A DNA stretch of 64,000 nt from Spizellomyces punctatus DAOM BR117 (lineage: Eukaryota; Chytridiomycota; Chytridiomycetes; Spizellomycetales; Spizellomycetaceae): the NCBI RefSeq assembly GCF_000182565.1, contig NW_015971537.1, positions 310,001 to 374,000 on the forward strand, given 5' to 3'. A program made the position numbers and the translations under genes. Positions 26,456 through 41,258 of this stretch are shown here, one piece after another (within the stretch, counting starts at the first letter, position 1; each line of letters opens with the position of its first letter). Under the pieces are notes generated by a model. That model was not told where the DNA came from. It made no database searches and saw only the letters and a program-made list of their open reading frames with translations.

Positions 26456-27079
26456 TTGCTGTAAAACCAGAAAAGGTAATGTTAGTCTACAGTGTCCAGC
26501 CATCATGTCCGAAAGGATCCGTTCCCCAATCCATTCCATGTCCCATGCGCTGGTAGCCTTTGCACTTCCTGGTCAGACTGCGCAAATGATGCTACAATTA
26601 CCAGTTACCGCCCTGAAAGGCACGCACACGCTATAGAACCAAAGAATCATTTCATCTCATCGTGTGCTCCAATTGTCCCCATGGCCCACATGTTCCCCCC
26701 GTTCCATCGCCTCCCCTTCCATCTAAACCTCTTCCATCCTTCCCATCATTCCACAGATAAAACATTCAACGCACTGCCTGAAGGATGGATGGATGGATGC
26801 GTACGTACAAGGATTGGATTGAGAGAATTGAGACCTATGAAAGGCTTTTGACGTTAACTTAGTCCTTCTTCATGCAAGTTGAGCGATTTGAGACCGCGCC
26901 GATCTCCGTTTTTGACTGGTAGACACGTGACTTTATGACTGGTTTGCATGCCGCTCACGTGGACTGCTTTTGTTGCCATGACAGTGCTGTTGGTCGCATT
27001 GGCAGCGAGTCTTTTTGCTTTCGATTTCTTCCTCCTCCTTGTTCAACGCCCTTCCCACCCCATAAAGTTGTAAAAAAAC
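26456..27079. promoter_or_regulatory. Divergent promoter between RPS2 and the acidic protein gene
   Basis: A 624-bp bidirectional promoter region. It contains pyrimidine-rich stretches near 26690-26760 and 27010-27060 and two CACGTG palindromes at 26924-26929 and 26956-26961, 32 bp apart. Confidence 0.5.
26924..26961. promoter_or_regulatory. Paired CACGTG E-boxes
   Basis: Two CACGTG hexamers (26924-26929 and 26956-26961), the second 119 bp upstream of the 27080 start codon. CACGTG is the classic binding site of bHLH factors such as Cbf1. Function here is inferred. Confidence 0.4.
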
Positions 27080-27830
27080 ATGCCTGTCGACGAGAAGAAG
27101 CTCAAGAAGGTCATCAAGGAGGGTGGCAAGCGTGGTGTGGAGATTGAGGGAGCCGCCACCATGGGTAAGTCGTTTTGAATGGCACTTTTAAAAGGCGTAG
27201 CTAGCTCATTTGGACTATGTGAATATTTTAGGTGGTTTGGAGTTCTTTTGCACAAAGGTCGATGAGCCTGAGGGTGATGTGGATCTTTTGATCCAGTCCG
27301 TTGAGGCAATGAACGCTGAAGTCGACGAGAACGAAGAGGAGCGCAAGGGTGGATCTGGTGACATTGGCAAGATGATCTTTTCCACCAGCGATGAGCGCGT
27401 TGCCATCGTTGCCTACGTGCCCGAGAGCAAGAAGGACAAGGTGGGAAAAGTGTTGCTTATACCTTTCTTTGATGTTGTACATTACTCAATCTATACTTGT
27501 CTAGATCGACGCGAAGGCGTGGTTGGAGGCTGTCGTCAGCCAGTACGAAGGCAAGGTCCTTTCTGGAGACAACAAGTTGGCATCAGGAGGTGAGATCGGG
27601 GCTCGTTGTCTTTCTTTTTTTTTGGTTATACGCTAATGCTCATGTCCAAATGATCAGAAATCCGTGCCAACCCCGACAAGGGTATCTTCACCTTGAAGGT
27701 GCGTGATGAAGCCCTCACCAAGGGTGTCGAGTACCTTCGCAGCAAGGGATGCTTCCCCGAGGCTTCCAACGATGACTCGGATGATGATGTTGTGTTTGGT
27801 GACGACTTTGACTTTGACAATGCCGAATAA
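27080..27830 (+). CDS. Conserved acidic-tailed protein of unknown function
   Basis: I do not recognise a named family, although the sequence looks well conserved. Four exons (27080-27164, 27232-27440, 27505-27589, 27658-27830) encode 183 residues. After a basic N-terminus (KKLKKVIKEGGKRG) come two apparent modules. The first has GGLEFFCTKVDEPEGDVD and GDIGKMIFSTSDERVAIVAY. The second has GIFTLKVRDEALTKGVEYL. The C-terminus is strongly acidic (DDSDDDVVFGDDFDFD), like many ribosome- or chaperone-associated proteins. Codon use is GC-rich, similar to RPS2 and unlike most neighbours, suggesting high expression. It shares its promoter with RPS2. A translation- or chaperone-related role is only a guess from these two facts. 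Confidence 0.85.
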
Positions 27831-27988
27831 TCTTGTGGTCACTCAAATGATTTGGGGATATTAGTAACTGTACAGAAAATACAATGCATTCCATACTCGT
27901 AGAGACATGTTTTTGCCAGTCAACTTTTCTATATCTTGCTATCTATATCGTTCAATATCGACTGTTTGGTTTTTACCCCACAATGGGG

Positions 27989-27994
27989 CACGTG
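27989..27994. promoter_or_regulatory. CACGTG E-box upstream of phosphoglucomutase
   Basis: A CACGTG palindrome inside GGCACGTGCC, 123 bp upstream of the phosphoglucomutase start. It is one of several such motifs at similar distances from start codons in this window. Confidence 0.35.
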
Positions 27995-28116
27995 CCTTGC
28001 GTCATCTCGTAGCGCGCATCGATGGGCTTCCCAAAGGCTTTAAACAAGGCCTCAAAGCAACTTGCATCCCAACGTTTTTGCTGCAAAATATCCCAAACTT
28101 GCTATTCGGAAATTCA

Positions 28117-30445
<2,329 letters not shown>

Positions 30446-30746
30446 AAACGCCTAGAGGAGGACTTGTAGACAAGCTGCTAGCACCTTTTGGACTGCTTTT
30501 GCCCAATACATGTCTTGTTGTATCCCATTTTCGTCAAACCTCCCCCAAAGCTCATCAGAATCGTTCCGGCAGCCAAAATCTCTACCTATGGTCTCTATTT
30601 TAGTTATCTATTCTACTTTTCGTCGCTGTCATCAGCGATTGTACAGAAGCCTTCCAACTGGCCAAAACTTGCGTTGCAATAAAATCCCGGATTGTTACCC
30701 CCTATGCACAAGACAAATTGTCAGTTAAGGAATGGTGCACATGGTA
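30446..30746. other. Convergent intergenic region
   Basis: About 300 bp between the 3' ends of PGM and NAA25. It contains A/T-rich segments typical of 3' UTRs; nothing else was recognised. Confidence 0.5.
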
Positions 30747-33700
30747 CTATATTCTAATTACCTCATCTCCAAGAATATTCATCCATTCCGCTGGTTCAGA
30801 ACCAAACATGTCAGTCGCCAACAACTGTGGTTTGCAGTTTGATATCTCGCTGTTGCACCGAGCCAATTCCTTATGGAAGTCGGATAAAATGGATTGTAGA
30901 CCAGTTATGAAGGGAGCTAGTTTGGGGGAGGTGATAGGCTTTCCAGCTTTGCTTTTTTTGCCAGCTGAGCCAAGCGAGGGTACGAACGATGCCAATGCAA
31001 TGCCTGCATAACTGCAGCCCTGTTACCAAATCATCTGTTAGATATATTGAAAATCCGACAGGGAAGGATAACATGCCCACCTCTAACAAGAGAGTGTATC
31101 TCCGAAGCTTTTCATATGACAATTGCCATTTGTCGTCGGTCACTTTGGACAACAACGCTGGCAGATTCGAAGAAACGAAACTGATCATCAATGAAGACCT
31201 TAATGTCAAATTAGCCATGGAGACGTACCTCTCAAGTCTGATAAAACGCTATCTATCGGAGAAAGGTCCACCGTTTCTATACAATTGACACCAAGTTAAG
31301 GTCAAAAATGGGATTCAACATCAAACTAAGAACGCACTACCTCTTCGCGCGATATCCTCGGCAGCGCGGATCTGTAGGGCAACGCCAGACAGCTTAATGA
31401 GCACCTCCACTGGCGCGAGCTCTTCGCTGTCCTAGAATACCAAAGTCAGTTGAGCCAGAAGCCGGAGATGATCTTTGGGTCCATGAACTAACCAGATCTG
31501 CTGTACGGCATTGGTCTACGACTTCCTTCAAAGCCGCGTGCTGTAGCTCCCACCCCGAGGAATTCATTGTACACATCGCTTTCAGAACCAATGGTATGAT
31601 TGCGTGCAACTTTAGCCATTCGCCCTAGAGATGCAATGGCTTCAGTTGACCGGGTGCCTGACAGTTAACAATGACTGGTCGTAGCACATACTCGTTTCCG
31701 AGGAAACTTGCTTCCTCGTATTATGCTACCGATCGGTTGCGTAGATGGAAGCCAATTCGGCATCAGGCTAGTATCGCGATTATCAGATAAGGTCTCGATG
31801 TAATTATCTACGCAAAATATGGGATCAGCCACTCGCTTCGTATCCGCATATGTTTCAGGTGAATTGCTGTCCAAACCTGAGTATTGCAGGGCATCCTCGT
31901 CCAATATTTGCAGGTACGACGTCAAATTTTCTATATCTGGGAACCTTCGCAAGATTTCCACTCTGTAGAGCTGGCGTTTGAAAATGGAGTGCTGGAGCGA
32001 ACGTCTCACTCGATCCCGGAAGCGGATAAACTCTGGTATCTGCACCACGGCTGGACTAGTGAGCAGCAACTCGCACCCCCTTTGGGACAGTAGGCGAAAT
32101 GTTACCTTGGAGAAAGTCCCGTATTTGAACGCCTGGACAATCATTTCGGGGGTCTAGAACGGCAGAAGGTTAAGTTAAGATTTAGAGCAGATAGGTAACT
32201 TTGACCCGGTTAAGGTGTTCCTACCTCACGCTCATTTGAAGCGTATATGGTCATTGCTTTGATGAAGGATCTCAATGCTAGTTCAGGACAACCCAAGAGC
32301 TCCAAATCGTCTGTGAAGAGGAAACTAATCAAAATCTTCAGTTCACCCCACTTACGGTCGTAATGAGCAGTAAGTTCTTACGATACCTGAGAGTGTCATG
32401 CTGAATTTGTTTGACATCCAGGGACGCTGCTAGATCGAGCATCCTCTGAAAGACGCCTGGGAAGAGCAACAAGATTATGAATACGCTAAAGAACCAAGTT
32501 GCGCACGAGGCACCACTCACCTAACTCGAAATATAATCGAATAAGTAACAGCTTGATCTGGAAATTGAATTTACTGCGCTGCAATCCGTACTCAAGTACA
32601 GCAACCGCCTCAGCGAGATAATTCTTTCGGTCTTGAAGTCGCGTTGTGCCAGTAAGTAAAGAAAGGCCCATAGCGGTTTGAGCGCTGCTGCAATCACTCA
32701 CCGCGATCCCGCGAATACAGTTGAATCAATATATGGACGGCAAGTAACAGGTAGTCATCGCCAGGCTGAAGTTCTCGCTCATCAAATTGCTCTCCTGGAA
32801 ATGAGGGTTAAACAATCGCGTGGGAAGGATGAACCTCGCGACTGTACCTAGCGAAATTGTGTCCTTATATGCTTTAACGTAGGTGGAAACTGTGGCGTGC
32901 ATCTTTTCTTCAGATGGCAGAGGCATGCAGTAAGACCGGATTTTCTCAACATTCATGCTCCTCCTAACGTCAGCGACCGACGGCTTCTACAATATTATGA
33001 TTACTCGCAAGTTCAGCTAAGGCAGAGCAAAGGGTTGCAAGGCTCATACAGTAGGGCTCGGCTTCGCGGAAATCCTATTCAGTAAGGCCGCGGCGTCGGT
33101 CTCAGTCAATCGTTTCAAATAAGCGCATAGGTCGTCAAAGCACGAGATTGAACTGCCAAATTGTTCAAAATAGTTGGCAATCAGTTCAACCATTGTTTTG
33201 TAACCAACGGTTACTCCTGTCATATCATGAACGTAAGATCAGAATCTTCCGTCAAGTGCCGTAAAGGTGATTCATGCACGACAATGGCGGACCTTGCTCA
33301 GAGTTGAGTTGTCTACCTAATTCCAGTGCCGCCAAGAACGGACCGCGCTTTACATGTTTATCGCCCAACACCTTTGTCTGCTGCTCTTCAATAAATCTTT
33401 GGAACTGCAATATAAGATCATCTCTGGAGGATACGATTAGGTGCTGATAGCCAAATCCATACGAGGCTTGGCGTGATTTACCTTGAGGACAAGTTCTGCG
33501 TATCCAACTTCACCTTGAAGATTGCCTCAAGGTAGTTCGTATAGCTCAGCCAGTCATCTGGACTGTCAGGATCTCAGCATGTGCATCGAACGGACTGTTG
33601 GAAAGTTGCTCGTCACCTTACCTAGCCACAAGTAACTCTTTACTGATGCTGAGGACATCTTCCCATCGTCCTGCTGACTTTGACAGATCGACAATGATGC

Positions 33701-34798
33701 GTTTCCGCTCCGTCTCCACCTTACACAATCCTCCCAACTCTCCCTTCACCACGTCCAATGCCTCCTGGAATTTGCCTTGAGTTACAAGGATGTCCAAGTA
33801 GAGTTGCAAAGCTACATTTCACAAATCCAAAGGATCAGGCCTGCGGTTCGATTGCTGAAGTGACCTAGGTCCAGTACCTTCATACTCTTTCAGTCGGCCC
33901 TCCTGGGCGGCTTTGACGATCATCCTTTCGGCAAGTGTTGCCAGTATAGACTGACCTCCAGCGTTGTCGAGTTTGGCCTGTTGGAAAATGGACCATACTT
34001 TTACAATCTGACTGTTCCTAGGACATAGCTTTTTTGAAAGTACCTGAAGCCACACGGTCATAATCGTCCAAAAAAGGTAACGATTGTCCTTGAACTGCTT
34101 TTGCAGCTTCATTGCTCCCTGTGAAAATTATTGTGTAAGATCGATCATTGTCAACACCAGTGTGGAGGGACGCAGATGCTGCCAACCTGCTGCATACTCT
34201 TACGATCATCCGCCCGGGTCAGCGCCATGAACCAATGGTTTGCAAGCTCCTCGTTCTTTGGCGCCTGCATGTACGCACTTTCGTAAACGGCGATAATATC
34301 CGCATCTGTAAGGGATTGCGATTACGGAGGATCTGGTTCTGATCAATTCTCCACAACTACTTACGCTTCTGGTGCGCCCGATATACCATCATGATCGCTT
34401 GCAAGATCCCTTCATCCACAGGCTTGGCATTTTTAACCTCGTCGCATAGCTCGAAAGCCTCATCCTCCCGGCCCATACGATCTAGCGCTACGGCTTTCAG
34501 AGCCTGTTGCCTGTGTCAAACAACATACTTTGGGTTTCAGCCCCCAGCTTCAGCAATACAACTAACCTTCAAGATCAGTGCGTCCCCTTGCTTCTTCAAA
34601 CCTTTATTACATAACTGTATCGCCTGCTTGTAAGAATATGAATCGAGGGCGTCTGTGTATGGGAATCAGTAAGCATGAATGCTTTTATCGAGCAGAGTAA
34701 AAGTACTTGACCCAAATAGGCTCATTATTCATTCCAACAGAAAGCTTACCATAAATAGGCCTTAATCGCCGCTCTTGCACGTCCGTCAGACTAGCCAT
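30747..34798 (-). CDS. NAA25: NAA25, auxiliary subunit of NatB
   Basis: NAA25/Mdm20 is the TPR-repeat scaffold that anchors the NatB catalytic subunit to ribosomes for co-translational N-terminal acetylation of Met-Asp/Glu/Asn/Gln proteins. The first exon (34798-34750) reads MASLTDVQERRLRPIY, followed by TPR-like exons including NEELANHWFMAL-type text and MKLQKQFKDNRYLFWTIM. A diagnostic central block reads YGLQRSKFNFQIKLLLIRLY, then LDVKQIQHDTLRY. The C-terminal exon ends LGDEVIRI before the stop. The gene is broken by more than a dozen short introns; I confirmed the gene from family blocks but did not fix every boundary. The size fits a protein of roughly 900-1000 residues. It is divergent from UBXN7. 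Confidence 0.87.
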
Positions 34799-35098
34799 CG
34801 GTGCTAGATCTCTTTTTTATTCTCAAGCTGTCCACCTTTGAAGATCGCGTCCAAGTTGAATGAATCACGTGATTGACTTCCGCGTCATCTCCTTTGGGAC
34901 GTCCTCCTCGCAAGTAATTCTTCTGACGAGATCCCCAAAGGAACGACTTGACCGTTACAACTGGGGACTTTTATTTAACGCGACAAAAGTTATAGCTTCG
35001 TAATATCTGGTATATCATCTGGCGGTTTCTGCGAGAGCTATGCGTCATGTTAACCATAAATCCCGTCGCAGTGCTTTTCAGCACCTCAACCGAGTACT
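34799..35098. promoter_or_regulatory. Divergent promoter NAA25 / UBXN7
   Basis: A 300-bp shared promoter carrying a perfect 8-bp palindrome TCACGTGA at 34865-34872, 67 bp from the NAA25 start and 227 bp from the UBXN7 start. Confidence 0.5.
34865..34872. promoter_or_regulatory. TCACGTGA palindrome
   Basis: Perfect 8-bp palindrome with a CACGTG core in the NAA25/UBXN7 shared promoter. The same 8-mer occurs in the NDUFAF8/PRP28 promoter. Confidence 0.45.
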
Positions 35099-37178
35099 AT
35101 GAGTGATTTTGTGGACGACGAAGCTATACTGAACTTTGTCGAGGTGACGGGGGCTGACCCTGATGTGGCAAAGAGCTATCTGACTGTTAGTTCGTCTTTA
35201 TCCTCTTCTTGATGGCATCCGCGTAATCAACATTGTGACGTTGCAGGTCGCGGAGGGTAGGGTTGAGCAGGCCATTTCTCTGTTCATGGAAAATGGAGGT
35301 GCTCCGTTGACAAGCGAAATACCTGAGAGACCGCAAACGTCCTCCAGTGCGGCTTCTTCTACAAGCTCATTACCTCGCGAACCAGAGGAAGTTCGAGCTC
35401 CGATAGCAGTGAGTTATCAAAAGACACAGCACAAAATAGGGCAGAATAGTAACGTCTTCCCCGACAGCCCAAAAGGGAGGCTCTCTTCTCGAATGACGGA
35501 CCTTCCTTCCATAGAGGCGGAGGTGAGTGGAGATGTCCGCAGTTTGACCATGCATTCAAAGTTAAATGATTTTGGCGGTTCAGGCAGACGGGCACAACCT
35601 GTTTCCACCATACCTGGATTGCCTCCCAGCCCTTTCATGCAAGAACCCTTGGGGCCAATCATACCATGTAAGTATAAAAAAGCCTAGACAAATTTCGTCA
35701 AATGCTTAACGATTGGGTAGCCATCGCCAATGACAGGAACAGCAGACTAGCGGAACTGTTCAGGCCTCCAACCGATATCATACATGATGCAAACACACTA
35801 GAGCATGTATGTTTTTGTCGCTCCAGTTCCGAGGTAGGAAAGCTTATCAGCAGTATATCCAGGCTCGCGAGTATGCCAAGCACCATAACAAATGGGTAAT
35901 TGTGACGCTGAACGATCCATCTGAATTTGGCTGCCAAGTGATGAATCGAGATTTGTGGAAAGATTCTGGTGCGATTATTTTTTTTTATTGGCGATTTCCT
36001 ACTCAGCTTACCCATGTACCCTTTCAGCTGTGCAAGATCTGATTAAGGAAAACTTTATCTTTATATATGTAAGCGGCAGGAGACGAGCAGTGCAAGCGAT
36101 GAACTCGACTCAATGACATATTTTCTTCTAGTGGGGTGCCGACAGCCCTCCTGGTAGAAACCATCGAGCACTCTATCCAGTTGATAGCTACCCTTATGTC
36201 GCCATAATTGATCCCATAACTGGTAAGGGTAATATTATGCTCCGATAATCCTGATTGAAACTATACCTTACACCATTTGTTAGGAGAGCGAATGAAAACA
36301 TGGAGCACAACCATGACCCCGGCAGAATTCATGCAAGATGGTAATAGAATTTGCAAAATGCAGCCATGGAGACATCGTACTGAATTATGCACACAATTTG
36401 CTTCCTAGCTTCGGAATTTTTGGCGAGGCATAGTCTTCACCTACCAGCACCTGCAAGAAAGAAAAAGAAGACCGTCACTCCAGCTGGGCAACGAGTACGT
36501 ACTGATTGCAGCGCTGGTGTGGTTGACGAAAGAATTGGATGGACCAAATTTTGATGATGTTTCCAGCCGGTCACAGAATTATCGGAGGAGGAGCAACTTG
36601 AACTTGCCTTAGCTGCGTCAATGGGTCAGACGAAAGTTGCTCCTGCTGCGGACCAGGATGAAACGGCTGATGAAGTGGAGGCCATGGAAGATGTTGTCCC
36701 ATCGACGAATGGTGCATATGTTACTCCTCTAGATATGGGTAGCTTGGCATCCTCCTAACCCATGGTCATAGTTTTCGACACCATTGAGCCCATTCTGAAC
36801 GAAGAACCGACAGGAAGTGATGCTGTCCGAATTCAATTCCGTTTACCTGGTAATGAATTGTAATTGTTTCTTGCGTGCCACGTGCCAATGCTCCTGCTGA
36901 CTCATTCCATCAAAAAGACGGAACACGCAAAGTCCGACGATTTAGAAAAACAGATCCGGTTCGCACCCTCTTCCAATATGTGCGAGCCGATGTTCCTGAA
37001 GCAAGGGCCAAGCCGTTCGAGGTATGAGTGTTGGCTCATTTTTTTGATTATAGTAGTTTGCTCATGAATGCATGCCTTCAAGTTGATGAACTTCCGGGAT
37101 CCTTTATTGCCGAGGATAAATGATTCAGTGGAAGACGCGAAGTTGGCTGGAGCCTCTATAACAGTCGACTTCCAGTAA
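35099..37178 (+). CDS. UBXN7: UBX-domain Cdc48/p97 adaptor (UBXN7/Ubx5 type)
   Basis: UBXN7-type adaptors link ubiquitylated substrates and cullin ligases to the Cdc48/p97 ATPase. Fourteen exons sum to 434 residues. Domain order is the family's: an N-terminal UBA-like domain (FVEVTGADPDVAKSYL), a UAS thioredoxin-like domain (RLAELFRPPTDIIHD, HNKWVIVTLNDPSEFGC, YPYVAIIDPITGERM), a ubiquitin-interacting motif (EEEQLELALAASMG), and a C-terminal UBX domain (VRIQFRLPDGTRKVRRF, TLFQYVRADVP). A 59-nt intron at 35409-35467 is required to reach VRAPIAPKREALF, which matches the conserved block after the UBA. Reading through it stays open but loses that match. The length is close to animal UBXN7. Confidence 0.92.
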
Positions 37179-37712
37179 ATGGGAGTCCCTCGTCCCTGCT
37201 CTCACGGAGGTTGTTTCATAGGCCACAGTTGGTATTGCATAATAAATCAAGGTATATCTCTCAGTACCCGAACAAGCATTGGTAGATTGAAATTGCATTC
37301 CGTCGGTCAACGATAGCGGGAGAAAAAATTTCCGTGGTCCAACCATATATACACTGTTAGGCTTGCACAGCCGATTTCTGATGTTGTATGGGATGTTGGA
37401 TGTGCCTCGACGCCCCTTATGACAAGGATACTGTATCTTCTGCACATATTAAAAGTCGTTGGACGAGAGCTACAGAAACTGGCGTTTGAAACGCCGTTGC
37501 CGTCATTTTGTATTGTGGAGAAGATATCACACGAAGCCGATTCAGCCATCGCTAAGCAAATATCACCATATGGGTGGGACGTCCAGCCCCTTCCGTGCGC
37601 ATAGAATCGGGGGACAAGGGGGAGCGGGGTTTCCCAACCGGTTCAATGCTTTGGGCATAGCGTCACCAGGCGCTGAGGAGTTTTGATCAACATTTGTCTC
37701 AAGTGGTAGACA
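37179..37712. other. Convergent intergenic region
   Basis: About 530 bp between the UBXN7 stop codon and the NDUFAF8-like stop codon. Only short frames without family similarity are present; it presumably holds the two 3' UTRs. Confidence 0.45.
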
Positions 37713-38029
37713 TTATTTTTTCATCTAAGGAATTAAAGCGATTATTATGAGAAAAGTAATACACAATCGGGCATATTTCATGTTTATGTACCGCTTTGAC
37801 AAAGCACTCGCGGAAAGCTTTAAACTCCTTGGCACACGAGTCTTTTTGAATGTCCGCGAAATGGTGACTAACGCACTTGCCGTACACCGATGCCTAAGAA
37901 CAAATATGGGGAGGAAGGGCGTTCAGTAAATGACCAATATCATACTGCCAGATCTCTGCATGCCTGTGCACCACATGAGGCAAAGCTGCTTGACAGCGTT
38001 TTTACAGTTCGCCGTACCGAGTGGGTCAT
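37713..38029 (-). CDS. NDUFAF8: NDUFAF8-like twin CX9C protein
   Basis: A tiny three-exon gene (38029-37964, 37893-37792, 37724-37713) encoding about 59 residues. The protein has a twin CX9C hairpin: CGAQASVYGKC and CAKEFKAFREC, each with nine residues between cysteines. CAKEFKAFRECF closely resembles human NDUFAF8, an intermembrane-space partner of NDUFAF5 in complex I assembly. The last exon is 12 nt (Met-Lys-Lys-stop). The first intron appears to use a GC donor (CAG/GCATGC), because only that join gives the correct CX9C spacing. A GT donor 21 nt downstream also keeps frame but gives CX10C. It is divergent from PRP28 across about 195 bp. Confidence 0.72.
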
Positions 38030-38125
38030 TATCGCCCTTGAAGTCTAGAGTAGGAATAAATACAAGGAAATGCTAGAGTTGAAGCAAGCAGCTGGTGCTT
38101 TCATCTGAACAGAACAGTCATCTAG

Positions 38126-38133
38126 TCACGTGA
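38126..38133. promoter_or_regulatory. TCACGTGA palindrome in NDUFAF8/PRP28 promoter
   Basis: A perfect TCACGTGA palindrome almost at the midpoint of this divergent promoter, 97 bp from the NDUFAF8 start and 92 bp from the PRP28 start. Its position suits one factor serving both genes, but that is inferred. Confidence 0.45.
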
Positions 38134-38224
38134 TTACTTAACTGCGCACGTCCAGAACTGTCCGTTGTTAAAGTCTACCCTGATCTCACTCATCTCATTG
38201 GTTTGATTTGCTTTCATAGACTTC

Positions 38225-41112
38225 ATGGACAGAAGAAGGTATGTCTGACTACACTTGGTCGCACATTATGCCAACCAGAAGATATGCTTATACGATTGTC
38301 GAAAGCTATCGACAGGATGATCGGGGTCGTTATGATGGCCGTGACCGTGAGCGTGGCCATTCTGATATGAGAGACCGCCCTAATGAGCCGGACCGAGATC
38401 GTTATCGGGATAGGGATTATGATCGACGACGGGACTACGATGATCAGAGGCGGGCTGGCCACTATTATGACCGAAGGGACAACCGAGGAGATCGTCGAGG
38501 GGATGACAGAGGCCCACCTTCGTCGTACGACGATAGGAGGAGGGAGGATTCATATGGTCGCCCAAATGACCGAAGATGGGAAGAGAGGGACCAAAACAGA
38601 GACCGAGAGCAGGACGACAGGCATGATGAACCGCGAAAAGATCGGGATATGATGGATGTTGATGGCGAGCACAAACCAGTCTCAGACAGACCAGACGGTA
38701 CCAACGGAGAAAATGGTGTGACCAGCGCAGAAGAGAGTAAACCGCCACAGAAGAAAGTGCCAATCTCGCTGGAAGAGCTACTGAAAAATAGGACGGAAGA
38801 GAAGGCCGCTAACGATAAACCGGTTTTTTTATCAAAGGCAGAAAGAGCCAAGCTTGCATTAGAAAAACGTCAAAAGGAGGTGGAAGAGCAGCGAAAAAAA
38901 CAAGAAGAAGAGCGTCAAGCGCGCATGGCTTTCTTCTCAGAGTCTCAGAATGGCGATGGTAAGATTTTGCCCCTTCTTTCCGTGAATGATTCATTTGCTC
39001 ATCTTTCTTGAAAGCAGCTCGGATAAGGGAGGAGCAGCGGAATTGGCGGGACAATCGATATCACGATGACTTTGATAGAGGCGGGCGGAGAAATCGAGAT
39101 CGAGATTACGACCGAAGAGATAGAGATTGGGATCGTGGGTATGATCGAAATGATCGAAATAGGGATAGAAGGGAAAAGGATGTTCGTCGTGAGCGTGAAG
39201 AGAGCGTCACAAGCAATGGAATTGAAGAAGGTCTTGGGGAAAAGGAACTACAGGCCATCAGAGATCGGTATATGGGAACGGAGCGGAAGCGAAGAAAGAT
39301 CCGAAGGATGAATGATAAAAAGTTTGTCTTTGACTGGGACACGGGAGAAGATACATCTCAAGACATCAATCCCCTATATGCGAACCGACATGAACCTCAA
39401 TTTTTTGGTAGAGGGCACATTGCCGGAATCGACCTTAAGGAGCAGAAGAAGGCAAGGGCCGCCTTCTACGATCATATGCTGCATGAACGACGGACCACTG
39501 AGGAGGTGGACCGTGCCATCGCACTTGCGGAAATTGATCGTGCAAAGGAGCGCAAAACTGCGTGGGACGACCGTCATTGGTCGGAGAAACCTCTTACGGA
39601 AATGAAGGAGAGAGATTGGCGTATCTTCAAAGAGGATTTCAATATCTCGACGAAAGGAGGGAACATTCCCAACCCAATGCGCAGCTGGAGTGAATCTCCC
39701 CTACCACAAAAGCTTCTGGACGTTATCGCTAATATTGGTTACAAGGAACCAACTCCCATTCAACGGCAAGCTATTCCCATCGGACTGCAGAATCGAGACA
39801 TTATTGGAGTAGCTGAGACAGGTTCAGGAAAGACCGCGTCATTCGTCATTCCTATGCTGGTTTACATCAACGAGCTCCCACCTCTAACTGAAGAAAACCA
39901 GAGCCAGGGCCCTTATGCCCTCATTCTTGCACCAACGCGTGAATTGGCGCAGCAAATCGAGCAAGAAGCGAGCAAGTTTGCCAAAGGAATGGGATTCATT
40001 TGTGTCTCTATCGTCGGTGGACACACAATAGAAGAGCAGTCTTTTAACCTCCGTGATGGTGCCCATATTGTCATTGCAACGCCTGGTCGTCTCAAGGATT
40101 GTTTGGATCGGCGCATCTTGGTGCTTGGCCAGTGCGCGTACGTAGTCATGGATGAAGCGGATAGGATGATTGACATGGGTTTCGAGGCGGACGTTAATTA
40201 CATTTTGGATGCATTGCCCGTTTCAAATATTAAGCCGGACACGGATGAGGCGGAGAATCCAGAGGAGTTGCGGAAGGCGCTTGGAAAAGAAACTCGCTTC
40301 CGTCAGACTGTCATGTTTTCAGCTACTATGCCGGCGGCGGTTGAACGACTCGCCAAACGGTACCTTCGACGGCCTGCGGTAGTCACTATTGGTACTGCCG
40401 GTCAGGTTGTCGACACCATTGAACAAAGAGTCGAAAATATCAATGACGAAAATAAAAAGAAGCAACGATTACTTGAGTTGTTGCAACAAGGCTTTGAGCC
40501 GCCAATTATCATCTTTGTCAATCAAAAGAAAGGGGCCGATGTTTTGGCAAAAGCACTGGAGAAGCTCGGGGTACGTGGGATTTTAATGGTTCTCTTTGTT
40601 GATGCTGAAGAGCTAATGACAACCATTACCATTTTTCTAGTACAAATCCACTGTGTTGCATGGTGGAAAGTCCCAAGAACAGCGTGAAACTGCTCTTGCG
40701 GCTCTCAAGAACGGAACGAGGGACATCCTTGTCGCTACCGATGTTGCCGGTCGTGGTATTGATGTTAAGAACGTTTCGCTCGTCGTTAATTACGACATGG
40801 CCAAGAACATTGAAGATTACACACATCGTATTGGACGTACGGGTCGTGCTGGCAAGGCTGGAGTGGCCATCACATTCCTTAGTGAAAGCGATGCGGATGT
40901 CTTTTATGACCTTAAGCAGACGATTCAAAAGAGTTCAATATCAACGGTTCCCTCGTGGTTGGCGAGGCATGAGGTAAGCTGGTGATCTCTGGAATTGTTG
41001 CAAGTAACGTAGCTAACATGACATTCTTTGCCCAACTTAGGCTGCGCAAGCCAAAGCCGGGCAGTACAAGGCCAAGCGAAAGCATGAGGAGACGATTTAT
41101 AATCAACCTTGA
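38225..41112 (+). CDS. PRP28: PRP28 (DDX23), DEAD-box splicing helicase
   Basis: Prp28 displaces U1 from the 5' splice site so that U6 can pair there during spliceosome activation. Five exons (38225-38238, 38306-38958, 39018-40570, 40641-40973, 41041-41112) encode 874 residues. The N-terminus is an Arg/Asp/Tyr-rich RS-like region, as in human DDX23 and longer than yeast Prp28. Helicase motifs are complete: Q-motif [23 protein letters not shown], Ia [69 protein letters not shown] and the tail [12 protein letters not shown] are typical of Prp28. The 14-nt first coding exon is inferred; starting at the ATG at 38241 without that intron is an alternative. Confidence 0.94.
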
Positions 41113-41258
41113 GCGAATCAAGGTGCATGATGGTACCGCAAAAAGCACAAGGCAAAAAGAAGTTATGGGCAGCATGACTGAGGCACCCTGTTGGATCAGG
41201 CATGAAAGTACACAATATAGAATAACTGCAATCTTCATTCTCAACTGAACAACCAATA

